Position numbers and translations under genes: made by a program. From Closterium sp. Naga37s-1 (lineage: Eukaryota > Streptophyta > Zygnematophyceae > Desmidiales > Closteriaceae), in assembly GCA_947471745.1 (NCBI GenBank), contig CANJKZ010000820.1, positions 2,021,501-2,085,500 on the forward strand: a stretch of DNA of 64,000 nucleotides, written 5' to 3'. This document shows, in pieces, positions 1-11,956 of this stretch; positions within the stretch are counted from its first letter, which is position 1; each line of letters starts with the position of its first letter. The notes beneath the pieces were generated by a model. That model had not been told where the DNA came from. It did not search any database and saw nothing but the letters and a program-made list of their open reading frames with translations.

Positions 1-948
1 CTACCGGCGGCAGTCTAAGCTGCTGGTGGTGCTCCTGGTGGTAGTCTAGGCTGCTGGTGCTACTGGCGGCAGTGTAATCTGCTGGTGCTACTGGCGGCGG
101 GTGTGGCAGCTCGTGGGGAGGCGGGTGTCAGGTGGGGCGGCTGTTAAGGCAGCGGGCGATGGGTGGGGAAGGTAAGGCGGCGGTTCTGTGCGGTTCTGTA
201 CGGTTCTGTGCGGTTCTGCGCGATTCTGCACGGTTATGTGCGGTTCTGTGCAGTGGAGAGTACTGGGTGGGGCGGCTGATTTCGGGTGAGGTGACTGGAA
301 TGGGTGGGGCAGCAGGTTTCCAGGTGGGGCGGCAGTTTCCAGGTATGGGCGGCAGTTTTCAGGTATGGGGCAGCGGTTTGCAGTTCCTGGGGTGGCCGAT
401 TTCTGGTGTGGCGGCGGTTTTCTGCTCGTGGGGCGGCAGATCGCGGGTGAGGTGACGGCTAACAGGGTGGGCGGCGGGTAAGGCAGCGGGTGGGGCCGCG
501 TCTAACGGGTGGGGCGGCGGTTACGACGGTGGGAAATGGGTGGGGCGACGGGTCACTGGTGCGCGCGGCTGCTGCTGTGCGTGCGTGCGACTAACGACGG
601 GGCCGCGGGGCCCGCTAGCGAAGGGGCCTCTGGGCCCACGAACAAAGGGCCGCGGGGCCCGCTAATGAAAGGCCGCGGGGCCCGCTAACGAAAGGCCGCG
701 GGGCCCGTTAACTAACAGCCGCGACGGGTGACGGGCGACGGGAAAAAAAAGGAAAACGGCCGCGATCGACGGGGGGAACGGGCGACGGGCGACTGGCGAC
801 GGTGGGGGGGGGGGGCGACTGGCGACGGGGCCTGAGGTAAGCGCGATACGGGCGGTCTAGGATGGGGCGCGACTAGGTGGGCCCATGATAGTCGAGTGAA
901 TTTTCCCAAGGGGGAAAATCTCGCTAGGGTTAACCTAGCTCTATACCA
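1..948 (-). mobile_element. Copia J: 5' leader (partial element)
   Basis: This is sequence downstream of the J primer-binding site, read on the minus strand and cut by the window edge. It is GC-rich low-complexity DNA: CTG/GGC-type triplets at 1-130, tandem GCGGTTCTGT-like units near 180-250, and GGGCCGCGGGGCCCGCTAA-like units near 600-710. No credible protein is visible. Similar leaders lie between primer site and gag in the other short-LTR elements here, so I read it as untranslated leader. Coding sequence, if any, would lie beyond position 1. Confidence 0.55.
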
Positions 949-1085
949 TGTCACAATGTAAAATTGACTAAAACAGAAAGTACAAACAAGATATATGCAA
1001 AACCTAACCCTAGTGCAAGTACAAGATAACACAAGCGAGAACACCTAGACTAGAACTACACAAACTATAGAATTATAGTTTGACA
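949..1085 (-). repeat. 5' LTR of Copia J
   Basis: On the minus strand the segment begins TGTCAAACTATAATTC and ends TTGTGACA, followed at once by TGGTATAGAGC, a tRNA-iMet-like primer site (about 936-948). Its length (137 bp), TG...CA ends and internal layout match the other short LTRs in the window. It interrupts the gag of Copia A2. Only one LTR is in view, so the TSD cannot be checked. Confidence 0.75.
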
Positions 1086-2208
1086 ACCAGCACTCCCTGG
1101 TCCACCAGGTCCCCACTGCTGAGGCTGCTGCTGCACCTGCCGCTGAACCTGCTGCTGCGGCTGTCCCTGCTGCTGCGGCTGTCCTGACTGTGGCTGTTGC
1201 TGCTGGGACTGCTACTGCCGCTGTGCCTTGTACCACGTGACCACACCAGCACCCCCTCCCATCTGGCCCGTAAGCGCAGGGCCGCTCCCAGTGTCGCCTC
1301 CACCAGACGCACTAGTGTCACCAGAGCCTCCGCCACCCCCGCCACCACCACTAGCGCCACCACCCTTCCCCCCTCTCTTACCTCCCTTACCCCTGGACCG
1401 CCCACCCGCGGTGGACACGGCCGCAGTCTCCAAGGGAGAAGGAGACGCAGTAGAGGCAAGACAAGCAGTGAAGGTGGGAAGCTGTGGGACAGTGCACCCC
1501 TGAAAGAGCGGGGGAACTACGGTGCCAGATGCGGAGGCAACGGAGCGGATATTGCTCTCGATGTTCTTGAGAGCGGTCTCAAGGACATCGATGGTGAGCT
1601 CACTAGGGTGCTTCCGAAGAAGCTCGTCACGGACAGGTGCAAGGCGGTCAGGGAGGCTAGTGGCGATAAAGTGAATAGTGAATCGCCATGGGCGGGGTGA
1701 GCAGTGCAAGCTGAGCCTCACTACAAGCAGCACGGTAGCTGACATCTAGCGAGCGCAGGTGGGTGATAAGATCAGCAGCGCGGTCAAACGAGCCTAAGTC
1801 AGGAAAGAGAAACGGCAGAAAGAGGCGACCAAGAGAGGCGGAGGTGGGAGTGGAGTAACGTGTCTTAATGGCAGCGAGCAGGTCCTTGGCAAATCGAACC
1901 TGAGAGAAGTGAGCCTCCTCAGTCTTGGGGAGAAGGCTGGAGAGGGCAATGCATGCCGCAGCGTCACGCGACTGCCACACTGAACGAGCGGTACGGGCTT
2001 TATCAAAGCGTGCCTAGGCCGCCTCGTCAGGCTCAGCACCCAGGTTAGGAGGGGACGGAGGCTCAGGCAGGTCACCGGAAGCGTGCGCCAAGAGCGTATC
2101 ATTGTCCTGGCACTGGCTCTTGAGAAACCGCTCGGCACGGATAAGCCAGGAGGGGAACTCCAGGGCTCTACCCTCAGCAGCAAAGCGTAGTACACGAGGG
2201 GCCGCCAT
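1086..2208 (-). pseudogene. Copia A2 gag fragment, frameshifted
   Basis: A gag start at 2208 (MAAPRVLRFAAEGRALEF) is followed by capsid-like sequence. Pieces near 1980-1657 (LFLPFLFPDL, ADLITHLRSLDVSYRAA) and 1700-1240 (ATSLPDRLAPVRDELL, then a basic Gly-rich tract) align with gag of Copia D and E. The reading frame breaks near 1690, where a short ATTCACT direct duplication shifts it. The gene is then cut by the J LTR at 1085, so no protease, integrase or RT of A2 is visible. Gag normally packages the RNA in cytoplasmic particles; this copy cannot make a complete one. Confidence 0.7.
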
Positions 2209-3376
2209 AACGAGGGAACTACCGGCCTAGAAGCGCAGAGCTAGAAGGGGCCAGAGCTAGAAACAAGTGAGGCGTACAGTGCCCAAAGAGACGAGGCGAG
2301 GAACAGCCTGAGCTAGGAGCGACCTAAGCCAGAGTGGCGAGGCTAGGACGAGCCGAAACGAGGAACGAGCGAAACGAGTAACGAGCGAGGCCTAAGTGCT
2401 AAGTGAGAACCGAGCAAGGCGAGGGACAAATGAAGGCAGAGGGTCGAGCCTAGGTCACGCTAGTAGAGGGTACTGCAACCGCCAGCTGCTGTGAGTGGAA
2501 AGCCAGTCGTAGTAGGCGGTAGGAAGGTGCTGCACATGCAGAAAAGGTGTGGGTAGATGCGTTCGAGTGCGGTGGGGAGCGGTCAGGTACGGTGGAGTGC
2601 GGTCGAGAGCGGTTAGGAGCGGTGAGGAGCGGTTAGAGGTGGGTAGGAGTGGTTAGGAGCGGTGAGGAGCGGTGAGGAGCGGGTAGAGGCGGATAGGAGT
2701 GGTGAGGAGCTGGTAGGGGCGGATAGGAGTGGTGAGGAGCTGGTAGGGGCGGATAGGAGTGGTTAGGAGCGGATTCTGTAGCACGGGCTGCAGCTGTTGC
2801 GCTCGCTGCAGATGCGGAGGCAGGTGCTGCGCTAGCTGCTGCCGCTGCACGCGTGTGGCTGCGGCTTTTGCAGGGCGTGCGTACGAGTGGCTGCAGAGGA
2901 GTGTGCAGCTGCTACTGAAGCCGTGCGTGCAGTGGCTGCTGTGTGCGCGGGAGGCTGCTGCTCGCACGCGTGCAGTGGCGTGCGTGCTTGCGGCTGCTGC
3001 AGCGCGTGCGGCTGCTGCAACGCGCGCGGCTGCTGCTGCGCGTGTTAACGCTGCTGTGCGCGCGTGGCGAGCGTGCGTGTGGACGGCAGCTGCAGCGCGC
3101 GGCTGCTATTCGTACTGCTGGCGCACGTGCACCTGCGTGCGCGTGTGCTGCTGCGGATGCATGGCTGCGCGCGCGTGCGATCGTGCGATCTAGTGGGGCG
3201 CGCGGGCTGCGCGCGAGGGTAAGGGGCAGGGTGGGGCGAGGATGGGTAAGGAGCGTGACGAGTACGGGGCATGCTAGGGGCGAGGCCTGCAAACGGACAG
3301 TGCGCGGCCTGCTAAGGGGACGGGGCACGATGTGCTAAGGGGCGGGGCGATTCGGGGCTAGGCTAGGAACTCACCT
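2209..3376 (-). mobile_element. Copia A2 leader, tandem-repeat rich
   Basis: Between the A2 primer site and its gag ATG lie about 1.2 kb of biased sequence. It holds GGTGAGGAGCGGTTAGAGG-like units at 2560-2770 and GCTGCTG/GCGCGTG-rich DNA at 2780-3200. Long open frames occur on both strands but encode only Arg/Ala/Cys- or Ser/Thr-biased strings with no domain, so they are treated as composition artefacts. Confidence 0.6.
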
Positions 3377-3535
3377 ACTCGTGATACCATCTGAAGAACC
3401 TAGTTGCTTGAGTAGCGAGAGAATGATGATACTAGGTCAAAGGAGGGGATACAACCAAAGTGTCGAGAAAGTTTTGTACCCCCTAACATGCAACTCACTA
3501 GAGCATATATATATATCTATAAACATAGTTTGACA
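3377..3535 (-). repeat. 5' LTR and primer site of Copia A2
   Basis: The LTR occupies 3390-3535 (146 bp; minus strand starts TGTCAAACTATG, ends TTCTTCAGA). It is followed directly by TGGTATCACGAG (3377-3389), the same variant primer site as Copia A1. It shares the GGGGGTACAA core with the A1 LTR but is clearly diverged from it. Copia A1 inserted 4 bp outside this LTR. Confidence 0.75.
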
Positions 3536-3544
3536 ATACGTATG

Positions 3545-3671
3545 TCTTAGAATGTGAATGCAACGGAATGGTGAACTAGAAACATGATGGGGTACAAATA
3601 TGCAAACCTAAAAGTTGTACCCCCTAGAAGGCACCTCACTACAGCCTATACCACATATTATATATTTGACA
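3545..3671 (-). repeat. 3' LTR of Copia A1
   Basis: This 127-bp copy matches 13089-13215 except for four substitutions. Minus-strand ends are TGTCAAATAT and TTCTAAGA. The A1 TSD GTATG lies at 3540-3544. Stretch 3536-3539 (ATAC) is leftover flank between this element and Copia A2. Confidence 0.88.
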
Positions 3672-3924
3672 CACCCCCATAGGCTAAGTGAGGGGCATCA
3701 AAGCAAGCATGGTGAACAAACGGTCACAAGACCAGTCAATGCAAGAAGCAAAGCAAGCTTAGTGTGGATCTCAAGGACACCACACAAATTCCGAGCACAA
3801 GCAAGCGGCCACAAGTTCAAGAGTTCACTAGGATATATATAGCAAAGCACAACAAGCAGAGCAAACAACAAGTCTACAGCAACCAAGGGCCTACCTCAAC
3901 AAACCCCAACTGCACACAGAACCT
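3672..3924 (-). mobile_element. Copia A1 3' untranslated region
   Basis: This is the non-coding tail between the end of RNase H and the 3' LTR. It contains AAGCAAAGCAAGC-type sequence matching the tails of Copia C, D and E just before their 3' LTRs, and the polypurine-like GCCTATGGGGGTG (minus strand) against the LTR. The conserved tail helps define the short-LTR lineage. Confidence 0.6.
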
Positions 3925-6900
3925 ATGGTGGTCACCAGGCGCCAAGGCCTTGGTGAAGACGTCGGCAGTGTTGGCCTCTGAGGCCACAAAGTCCAAGCGT
4001 GCCTGGCCACGTCGCTGCAACTCTCGCAGGAGGAAGTACCTCACGTCTATGCTTCACTCTGCTCTCCAGTCGAGGCTCTCGACACAGGAGGATCATGGCC
4101 TTGTTGTCAGCATACAAGGTCAGTGCAGAGCGAGGCCGCTCACCAAGGTCGGCGAGCAAGAAGATCAACCAGCGAAGCTCCTGTGCCGCCATGGCACCAG
4201 CGTAGATATCTGCCTTTGCACTGGACGTAGCCACAGACGACGGCCGTGTAGACCTCCACGACTTAGCACCAGCACCCAGACTGAAGCAGTGACCCTGAGT
4301 CGAGCGCTGAGTCTCCATGTAGCGTAGGAAGAGTCACAGCGACCGGTCAACACAACCGGCTGTGTCCCTCCAAGCACAAGCCCCATGCCTAATGTAGTCG
4401 CTAGGTATTTCGCCACCCTCACAGCAGCTGTCCAGTGAACTGGACGGTGTCTCCCAGTCGCAACAAAGCGAGAGAGGATGATGAGGGGAAAGGCGAGGTC
4501 CGGCCGAGTACAAGTCATCGGGTACATGAGGCAGCCCACAAGCTATGCGTAGGGACCACAAGACTCAAAGGGCTCGTCGGGAAAAGGGCCAGTGAGTCGG
4601 TGATCAACGGCAAGAGGAGTGGGCTGTGTGGTGGAGACCTGAAACCCGAACCGCCGAAGGACCTGCTGCACCATGGGTGACTGAGTCAGTGTGATGGTGC
4701 GAGCGGCTCTGTCTCTGGTGATCTGCAGGCCAACGTAGCGGTGCAGTTCACCGAGGTCAGTGCACTCGTGTCTCTTCTGCAGTTCGGATTTCACCTCAGT
4801 CAGAGCTGCCCTGTCTGCTGTAGCAAAGACCAAGTTGTCGACGTACACTAGTATAAAGAAAGGAGTGGAACCAGTGCGAACAAACAGCGATGGGTCGGCA
4901 GAGGAAGGACGAAAACCAAGGTCACGAAGCGTGGAGTGAAGAGTGTCGTGCCACTCGGGCGACTGGCGGAGACCGTAGACTGGCCGCCTCAGGCTCCACC
5001 GGGTCCCAGGTGGGAAGGTGTCAGTGAAGCCAGGAGGACGGCGCAGCCAGATCTCCTCGTGTAGTCCGCCCTGGAGAAACGCAGTGGAGAAGTCAAGGGA
5101 GTGCAGCTCGTAGTCTCGCTGTGCTGCTACGTGCAGTAACACTTGAAGAGTAGCTATCTTCGGGGTCGGGGCGAAGGTCTGGAAGAAGTCAACTCCCTCA
5201 CGCTGACTGAAACCCCTAGCCACGTAGCGCGCCTTGAACACAGGCTGTGAACCAGGCGACCGCTTCACCTTGAAGAGCCACATGCCATCGACAACATTCG
5301 CCCCGGGAGGGGGAACTGCATCGACGTACGTGCCCGTGGATCTCTAAGACGCTAGCTCTGCATCCATAGCCGCTTTCCACTGAGAGGCCCACTTCCCTGA
5401 TACTACCTAACGGTACGTGCGAGGTGTCGGTATGTCAAGGGCGTTGAGGATCTCCCTCAAGGGAAAGCAGCATGGTGCAGAGAGAGGGGGAAGCGGCTGC
5501 TAAGAACTGCTGCTCAAACTGCCTGTCCTCTAGGACGTCACAGCCAGGGGCAGACTCACCCCGGACGGACAGAGGACGGGGAGGTGGAACAGCCACCACA
5601 CGCGTGGCGTAGTCAAGACGGCGGGTGGAAGCAAAGTCAGCGACAGCGGCAGTAAGAGCCGAGACAGACGACGGAGAGGCACGAGGGTCGGTGACAAGAG
5701 AGGCGAGGACACGAGAGACAACAGGGCGAACAACACGGTAGTAGGGTGAGAGGAAACGGTGAGAGACGACTTAGGAGGTGAGGGGAGAACAGACACAGGC
5801 GGAGAACAACAAGGAGGAGAACGAAACAAGACAGTGCGGAGGTTGGCAAGAGGAGATGAGGGCCGAGCACGTGGAGGACAACGACTGGTCCAGCCGTGCG
5901 GGGCAACAAAAGGAGACGACCGTGACTGAGGAGGAGAGAAGACAGCCGGAGTCGAGTCCGGAGGAGGAAACGTAGGACCGTACGCAGTAGGTGACTCGGA
6001 GTGGACAGGAGGAGAGGAAGGAAGACCAAGGGCCCGAAGGCCACTCACTGAAAGGAACAGCTGTTGCAAAGGTGGCGGCTGCAGCGTCTGCTGCTGCTGC
6101 TGCTGCTCCGGCTGCTGCTGCTACTGCTGCTGCTGCTGCTGCTGGTGGTCCAACTACTGCAGCTCCTCCCTCTCCTGCTCCACCCGCTCCTGCTCCTCGC
6201 GCTCAAGCCGGCGAAGGGCCTGGAAGCGGGTGTCGTGGCGGTGGGGACGCGCAGTTGGCGATGCAGTAGGCGAGCCTCCGGCTCCCATCTCCTCAGTACC
6301 AGCACCTCCAGCTCCAACACCCCCAGAATTAGCACCTCCAGTGCCAGTACCTCCAGCACCAGCACCCCCAGAACTAGCACCTCCAGTGCCAGTACCTCCA
6401 GCACCAGCACCCCCAGAACTAGCACCTCCAGTGCCAACACCTCCAGTCCAGCACCCCCAGATTTAGCACCTCCAGTGCCAGAACCTCCAGCTCCAGCACC
6501 CCCAGAGCTAGCGCCACCTGCGCCAGCACCTCCAACTTCAGCACCCCTCGAACAAGCACCCCCAGACCGAGTACCGCCAGCGGCTGCACCTCCAGCTCCA
6601 ACACCAACCGAGTCCACAGTAACCTGTCGCGGAAGTGCCCAAGGCTGCTGAGGGGACTGTGAGGAGGACTGCGGGGAGGGAGACGCTACCTGACGCGCGA
6701 CCAAGGGTAGAGGGGTAGCGTGAGACACACCTGACGGGGGAGGACCAGGGGTGGGTGGGGGTACCGGAGGAGCGGGAGCAGGGGGAAGAGAGGGTGCGAG
6801 GAAGAGGGGGGGAGGGGGAACCGGGAGACCTCGACAGGGGTATCGAGTGTAGTAAGACACTGACTCGTCAAACCGGATGTCACGAGAGTCTAGAAACTGA

Positions 6901-7262
6901 TGGAGGGGTGGGTGGTAAAAGGAGTAGTCGGGAGAGCCCACTGGGAAACCAAGGAAGACACAAGGGATGGCGCGAGCCGAGAGCTTGTCCGCAGAGGTGT
7001 CGCAGACAAGCGCAAGGCAGCCCCAGACGTGAAAGGCCGACCAACACCAGGGGACCTAGTCCAAAGACTGGTCGGTGAAACCTCTGGCTGCGAGACACGC
7101 GGATGGAGGTTCAGCTGGTGCGCGGCGTAGCGCAGCGCGTAGGGCCACAGAAAATGGGGCGCACGGGCATGGATCATGGACGTGCGGGCGATGTCCATGA
7201 CCAAGCCAATACGGCGCTCAGCAACCCCATTCTGCTGTGGGGACTCCGGCAGCGTCCAGGAC
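3925..7262 (-). pseudogene. Copia A1 pol, 3' part: integrase end, linker, RT, RNase H
   Basis: On the minus strand this contains the integrase E-motif region (SPQQNGVAERRIGLVMDIAR, about 7270-7200), a Pro/Gly-rich linker (6900-6050), the RT (5283-4543) with FKARYVARGFSQREGVDFFQ and the palm motif YVDNLVFATAD, and RNase H with YADNKAM. The palm box reads YVDN where YVDD is expected, so one metal-binding Asp is lost. A TAG near 5345 replaces the Trp of the conserved ASWRSTGTY block, and there are frameshifts near 4540, 4320 and 4000. In life the enzyme would copy element RNA into cDNA in the particle. Confidence 0.82.
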
Positions 7263-7267
7263 TGTCT

Positions 7268-8104
7268 TGTTATAGACACAATAGGCTTCAATGTGCCTAA
7301 AACGAAAGATAGAGTGCACAGTCGGATTTCTGCACAGCGGCTTCAAACGTTCATAGCGTTCTGGTCACTGCTTCAAATGACCTGATTCAACTTGGATCTG
7401 GAGCGTCTTAACGTCGTCTACAATAGGCAATTTAGATCTCACGATTTCACCAAGCATTGACGACACAGCGTCGGTTTGAACGAACGGCACTATGGCAGCC
7501 ACTATAGTCTTAGAACACAAATTAGGAAGAGTTGGGAAGAGTTACGAGTTGGGAATGACTCCCAGCTCCTACAAACCCCAAGAGCCGAGGTACAGTGATG
7601 TGGAACAGTGCCACACTGTCCCCAACCACGAAGGGTCTCGAACCTACCCTTCACAAGGGTCTACACCAATAGAAATGTTACACTACACATTGTAATGTAA
7701 CTATCTTCAATATCTTGAAGTGTACCCTTTTGGCGAGCTTCGAAATCACTTGAAGCTTGAAACCAAGGCTCGGGTTCTTCATCACAAACTCATCCTTGAG
7801 TTCTTGATGGGTCTGCTGCACACACCTGCGACACGCCGAACGTTCGACAAGCGACAAAATAGAAACCGCGCACGACAAAATAGAAACCGCGCGGGACACA
7901 CAAAATGACCACGTTACACGCGACTAGCGATAATTCGCTATTGAATCGACACACACACACACACTCAACATCATGACCCATCATACACACACTATTATAA
8001 GCATGAAGTATATATTTATTTCATGCACTCATTCCATTCCATGCACACACGCATGCACGCACACGGACAACAAGCCGAGTGCAAACCGTAGGGTTGCACC
8101 AACA
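7268..8104 (-). repeat. 3' LTR of Copia B (837 bp)
   Basis: The minus strand begins TGTTGGTGCAACCCTACGG and ends TATAACA, the same ends as 30927-31757 and 60422-61240. It carries a palindrome around the AT-rich core near 8003-8028 (arms GCATGAAATA and TATTTCATGC), probably the promoter region. A purine-rich tract (minus, GAGAGAGGGGGAGTT, about 8105-8119) directly precedes it and fits the polypurine tract. Confidence 0.88.
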
Positions 8105-8117
8105 AACTCCCCCTCTC

Positions 8118-10604
8118 TCAGTTCAGAGCCATCCCGGCCAGCTTGCAACACTTCCAATGCTGCTGCTCCACCAGCCTCTTGGTCATCATGTCAGCCAGCT
8201 GCCCCGTCGTCTTCACGTAGTGCAGCTCAACTTCACCCGCGGCCACCATGCTCCTCGTCCAGTGCCACTTCAGCCTCATGTGCTTGGTGAGGCCGTGTAG
8301 CACAGGGTTCTTAGCTAGAGCAATGGCTCCCTGGCTGTCACAGTAGAGTGGGGTAGGTCCTTGCTGCTCCTCCCCCAATTCAGCCAACAAACGCCGCTGC
8401 CATACAATCTCCCGTACGGCACGGAAGAGTGCCATGTACTCGGACTCCACCGAGCTCAAAGCTTGATCCACCTGCTTCTTGCTCTCCCAAGAAGTTGGGC
8501 CTCCACCAACACAGCATATGAACCCTCCAACACTTGTCATGTCCTCTGGTTCTGATGCATATGAAGCATCCGAGTAGGCGGTGAGGAACAAACGTCCGGG
8601 TTCAACACCATCCGCGCCCTTTTGGCGCCTTTGCGCCGCTGCCGAGTATTGCAGCCCAACAGTCGGTGTTTGGCCAAGATACTTGGCCACCCTCATTCTA
8701 GCTGCTACCTGCTCCTCATTAGGGCATTGAACAACTCTTGCCAGCTGCCCGGTAGCAAATGCAACATCCGGTCGTGTGTTGACCGCCGCATACATGAGGC
8801 TGCCCACCAACGAGTGAAATCGGCGCCTCTCCTCTTCACCAACGCTCTCCTCCTCTGGTCCCTTCACACACTTGAACCCAGAGGGAAAGGGAGTAGCCAC
8901 ATGGCCTTCACTCTGCCCAAAGTTGGCAGCCAAGGCCTCCAGGTACTTCCGTTGGTGCACCCGCATGCACCGCTTCTCCACGTCACGCTCGATGTGGAGC
9001 CCAAGGTAGAAGTTCACGTCCCCAAGGGACTTGCATTTGAACTTGTCTTGAAGCTTCAGCATCACCTCTTTCACAAGGTCAGAAGAGGGTGAGAAGATCA
9101 GGATGTCGTCCACGTACACCACCATGAAGCTCCTCTGCTCCCCCTCGCCAAGCATGAACAAGGAGTGATCGGCCGTTGAGGGAGTGAAGCCGATCCCCTC
9201 CAACACTTCGCGCAGCTTCATGTACCATTGCCTAGGGGCCTGCTTCAGCCCATAGAGGGCCTTCTTCAGCTTCCACACTCTGCCACTACCATCATCAAAC
9301 CCCTCTGGCTGCGCCATAAAAATCTCCTCCTCAAGGATGCCGTTAAGGAATGCCGTTACGATGTCCATTTGCTTTACCACCCATCCTTTGATGGCGGCTC
9401 CCGCGAATAGGGTTCGCAGCGTCGTCGGCTTCACCACAGGAGCAAACAGCTCCTTGAAGTCCACCTTCTCCTTCTGCTGGTACCCCTTGGCTACAAGCCT
9501 AGACTTGTAGCGCTCGATCTTGCCGTCGGCATCCGACTTGATTTTGAAGAGCCACTTGGACGTTATCGCCGTACGCCCCTCCGGTAGCTCCACCAATTCA
9601 AACGTATCGTTCTCCTCGATGCTCTTCATCTCACTCTCCATTGCCTTCTTCCACTCCTCAGCATCACTACTCTCCAAGGCCTCCTTGAGAGTTGCTGGTT
9701 CTCCCGGCATCTCCACCGGAGAGAAGAACACGAACGCACTTTCCTCGTAGTCACTCTCCTCGTCGTCTCCAACCATCATTGCCGCTCCGGCCAGGGCTGA
9801 CTTGCCCTGCTTTCCCGGTGCATCATACGTCAGCCTATTAGGGGGTTGAACTCTCCTCTTCCCCCTTCCTTCCTCCTCAGCTGCAGGGACTTGAAGGCCT
9901 TGGCGTTCCTGCGGTGTAGCACGGATCCGTAGAGCGCTCGTAGTGCGGGAAGGAAGTGTCGGTGCACGCTCGCTCACTTGCTGCACCTCCTCCTCTTCTT
10001 CCTCTGCATCCTTGGCTTCCTCTCCCCCATTCACAAGGGAGGATTGCCTTGTGGTGGTGCTGCCGCTGCTCAGCTCCAAAGGCAGCTCCACATGCTCCAG
10101 GCCGGAACTCTTCACCTCCCCAAACCGCACGCCTATCTTCGCCTCATTCTCCGCCTTCCGGTCCTTGTACATGAAGTTCTCCATGAACTTGCAGTCCCTG
10201 CTCACCAAGAATTTCTTGGTGAATGGGTCCCAAAGAAGCCATCCCTTGCTGTTTTGAGCCATGCCCAAGTGCACAGCCCACACCACCTTGGCACCAAGCT
10301 TGTTGTGCCGAAGATGCTTAGGTACGAGCGCCATGCACATGCACCCGAACACCCGAAGCATATCCACCTTTGGATTCCTTCCTAGCCACTCCACATAGGG
10401 CACACATTTGTCTGCTCCCACATGAGTCAAAACTCTGTTGTTGGCCACACACGCGCTCCGCACCGCATCAGGCCAGAAATAGTCGGGTAGCCCGGCTTCA
10501 ATGAGCAACCCGCGTGCCGCCTCTGTGATTGTGCGGTTCGCTCGCTCGGCGATGCCGTTCATTGCAGGGGAGTATGGCATGGCGAGGGAGTGCCAAATAC
10601 CAGT
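8118..10604 (-). pseudogene. Copia B pol: partial integrase, RT, RNase H
   Basis: One open frame of roughly 830 codons runs from inside integrase to the normal C-terminus. Visible in order are MPYSPAMNGIAERANRTITE (integrase Glu region), the GKRRVQPPNRLTYDAP linker, RT with KARLVAKGYQQKEKVDF-like sequence and YVDDILIFSPS, and RNase H with YSDASYASEPED, SSVESEYMAL and YCDSQGAIALAKNP. RT and RNase H active-site residues are kept. The N-terminal side is missing: the integrase reads straight into LTR sequence at about 10604, so no gag, protease or complete integrase can be made. Start codon and expression are doubtful. Confidence 0.85.
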
Positions 10605-10779
10605 ATAATTCGCTATTGACTCGACACACACACACACACTCAACATCATAACCCATCATACACACACTATTATAAGCATGAAATATATATTTATTTCATG
10701 CACTCATTCCATTCCATGCACACACGCATGCACGTACACGGACAAAAAGCCGAGTGCAAACCGTAGTGTTGCACCAACA
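10605..10779 (-). repeat. Partial 5' LTR of Copia B
   Basis: The terminal 175 bp of a long LTR (minus strand from TGTTGGTGCAAC to AGCGAATTAT) is joined to integrase sequence by a three-base filler. The TSD TGTCT follows at 10780. About 660 bp of LTR and the whole 5' internal region are missing relative to B'. Confidence 0.85.
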
Positions 10780-10784
10780 TGTCT

Positions 10785-11480
10785 GATGCCCTGCTCGCCG
10801 CAGAAACCAGCAAGGACGCCGGAGCGAAACTCACCCCCACGTCGGAGTGGAGACAACGGACACGACTACCACGAGTGCCTTCAGTGGCCAGAAGCCACCG
10901 GATCAGCGTAGAAGTCAAATCGGACTTCTTCGCGAGAGGAAACATCGTGGTGTACCTGGAGTAGTCGTCAACGACTACTAGAAAGTAGCGCTCCCTCTCA
11001 GGTCCCACCGTAGGGGCAGGGCCCCAGACGTCCAGGTGGAGAGTCTGGAAGGGAGAAGTAGCCGGACGAAGGGAGGAGGAGTGTGGAGTGGCGCGCAGTC
11101 GGCCGGCAACGCAAGGAGTGCAGGGTGGGACAAGTGAGGGAGGGAGCCACGGAAAGACGCGCGGGAGACCTGAGACAAGACTGTGACTGGCCATGCTGCG
11201 GAGGCGGAGGAGCGACGGGTGGCCAAGACGGTGGTGCCACAAGACGGTCGGGTGGGCTAGGGACCGACAGGAGCAAGACGCAGCAACTAGACCGGACACA
11301 GTAACCAGGGACTGGAGCCGAAAGAGGTGTGACAGTGGTGTGGTCGCGGAAGAAGCACTGAGACGCGCCAGAGTCCAGCGTGAAGGAGATCGTCGCAACA
11401 GCAGTCGTCACGGCTAGGCTAGTGACTACACAAGCACCTACACTAAAAGCACAAGTACCGACACTAGCAACAGGCAAAGG
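10785..11480 (-). pseudogene. Copia A1 pol, 5' part: protease and integrase core
   Basis: Minus-strand pieces show the aspartic protease motif FTLDSGASQCFFRD near 11380, then the integrase zinc region (LWHHRLGHPSLLRL ... CTPCVAGR) and the first core motifs (LHLDVWGPAP, VVVDDYSRYTTMF, LHSDVGVSF, where related copies have LHSDRGGEF). The coding sequence then hits Copia B at 10784 and resumes at 7262. Frames shift between protease and integrase near 11300. The usual roles are polyprotein cleavage and cDNA insertion; this copy is broken. Confidence 0.78.
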
Positions 11481-11956
11481 TCCTAATTTAGGTACACGTA
11501 AGCCAAGAGATCCGTACGTGACAGATTAAACAACATCCATAGACATGTAAAAAACACAGGGTAACCACTACGAAACGGACCGGGCCAGATCGGGGGAGCC
11601 GAATCAGGCCCAAAACGCTCACGGTAGAAGTCGTCGAGGCGACTGTAGCAGCGCTATGCAGAGTGGTCAGGACGCCAGTAGGTAGTGCCAACACCAGGGC
11701 CAGTCAGGATCCGGTACTGGCAGGGGCCGACGTCGCGGCCACCGCGACGAGCCCCCAAGCTGGCTAGGCCGCTGCTGCAGCCAACGCTACCCAAACCACC
11801 AGGCCCCCATGGCTGCTAAGGGCGCCAAAACTGCTGAGGGCAGAGCTGCTGCTGAGGGCGCCACTGCTGCTGTGGGTGCCACTGCTGCTGTGGGCGCCAC
11901 TACTGAAACTGCCGTTGCTGCTGTCCCTGCTGCTGGAGAACCCTAGTGGACGCCAT
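11481..11956 (-). pseudogene. Copia A1 gag remnant (capsid deleted)
   Basis: A gag-like start at 11956 (MASTRVLQQQGQQQ) enters a short Gln-rich stretch and stops. After about 250 bp, sequence related to the zinc-knuckle and post-knuckle part appears (RLDDFYRERFGPDSAPP, near 11630). The capsid region present in Copia A2, D and E is absent. I infer an internal deletion. Confidence 0.55.

Larger units (their letters stand above)
7268..10779 (-). mobile_element. Copia B, long-LTR family, internally deleted
   Basis: The element is bounded by the exact 5-bp repeat TGTCT (7263-7267 and 10780-10784) and lies in the integrase of Copia A1. It has a full 3' LTR (7268-8104), a long pol fragment, and only about 175 bp of the 5' LTR (10605-10779). 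Everything between the early 5' LTR and the middle of integrase is gone, including primer site, gag and protease. Sequence is close to Copia B' (30927-35983). The TSD shows one insertion event, so the deletion either came after insertion or was copied in. Confidence 0.9.
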
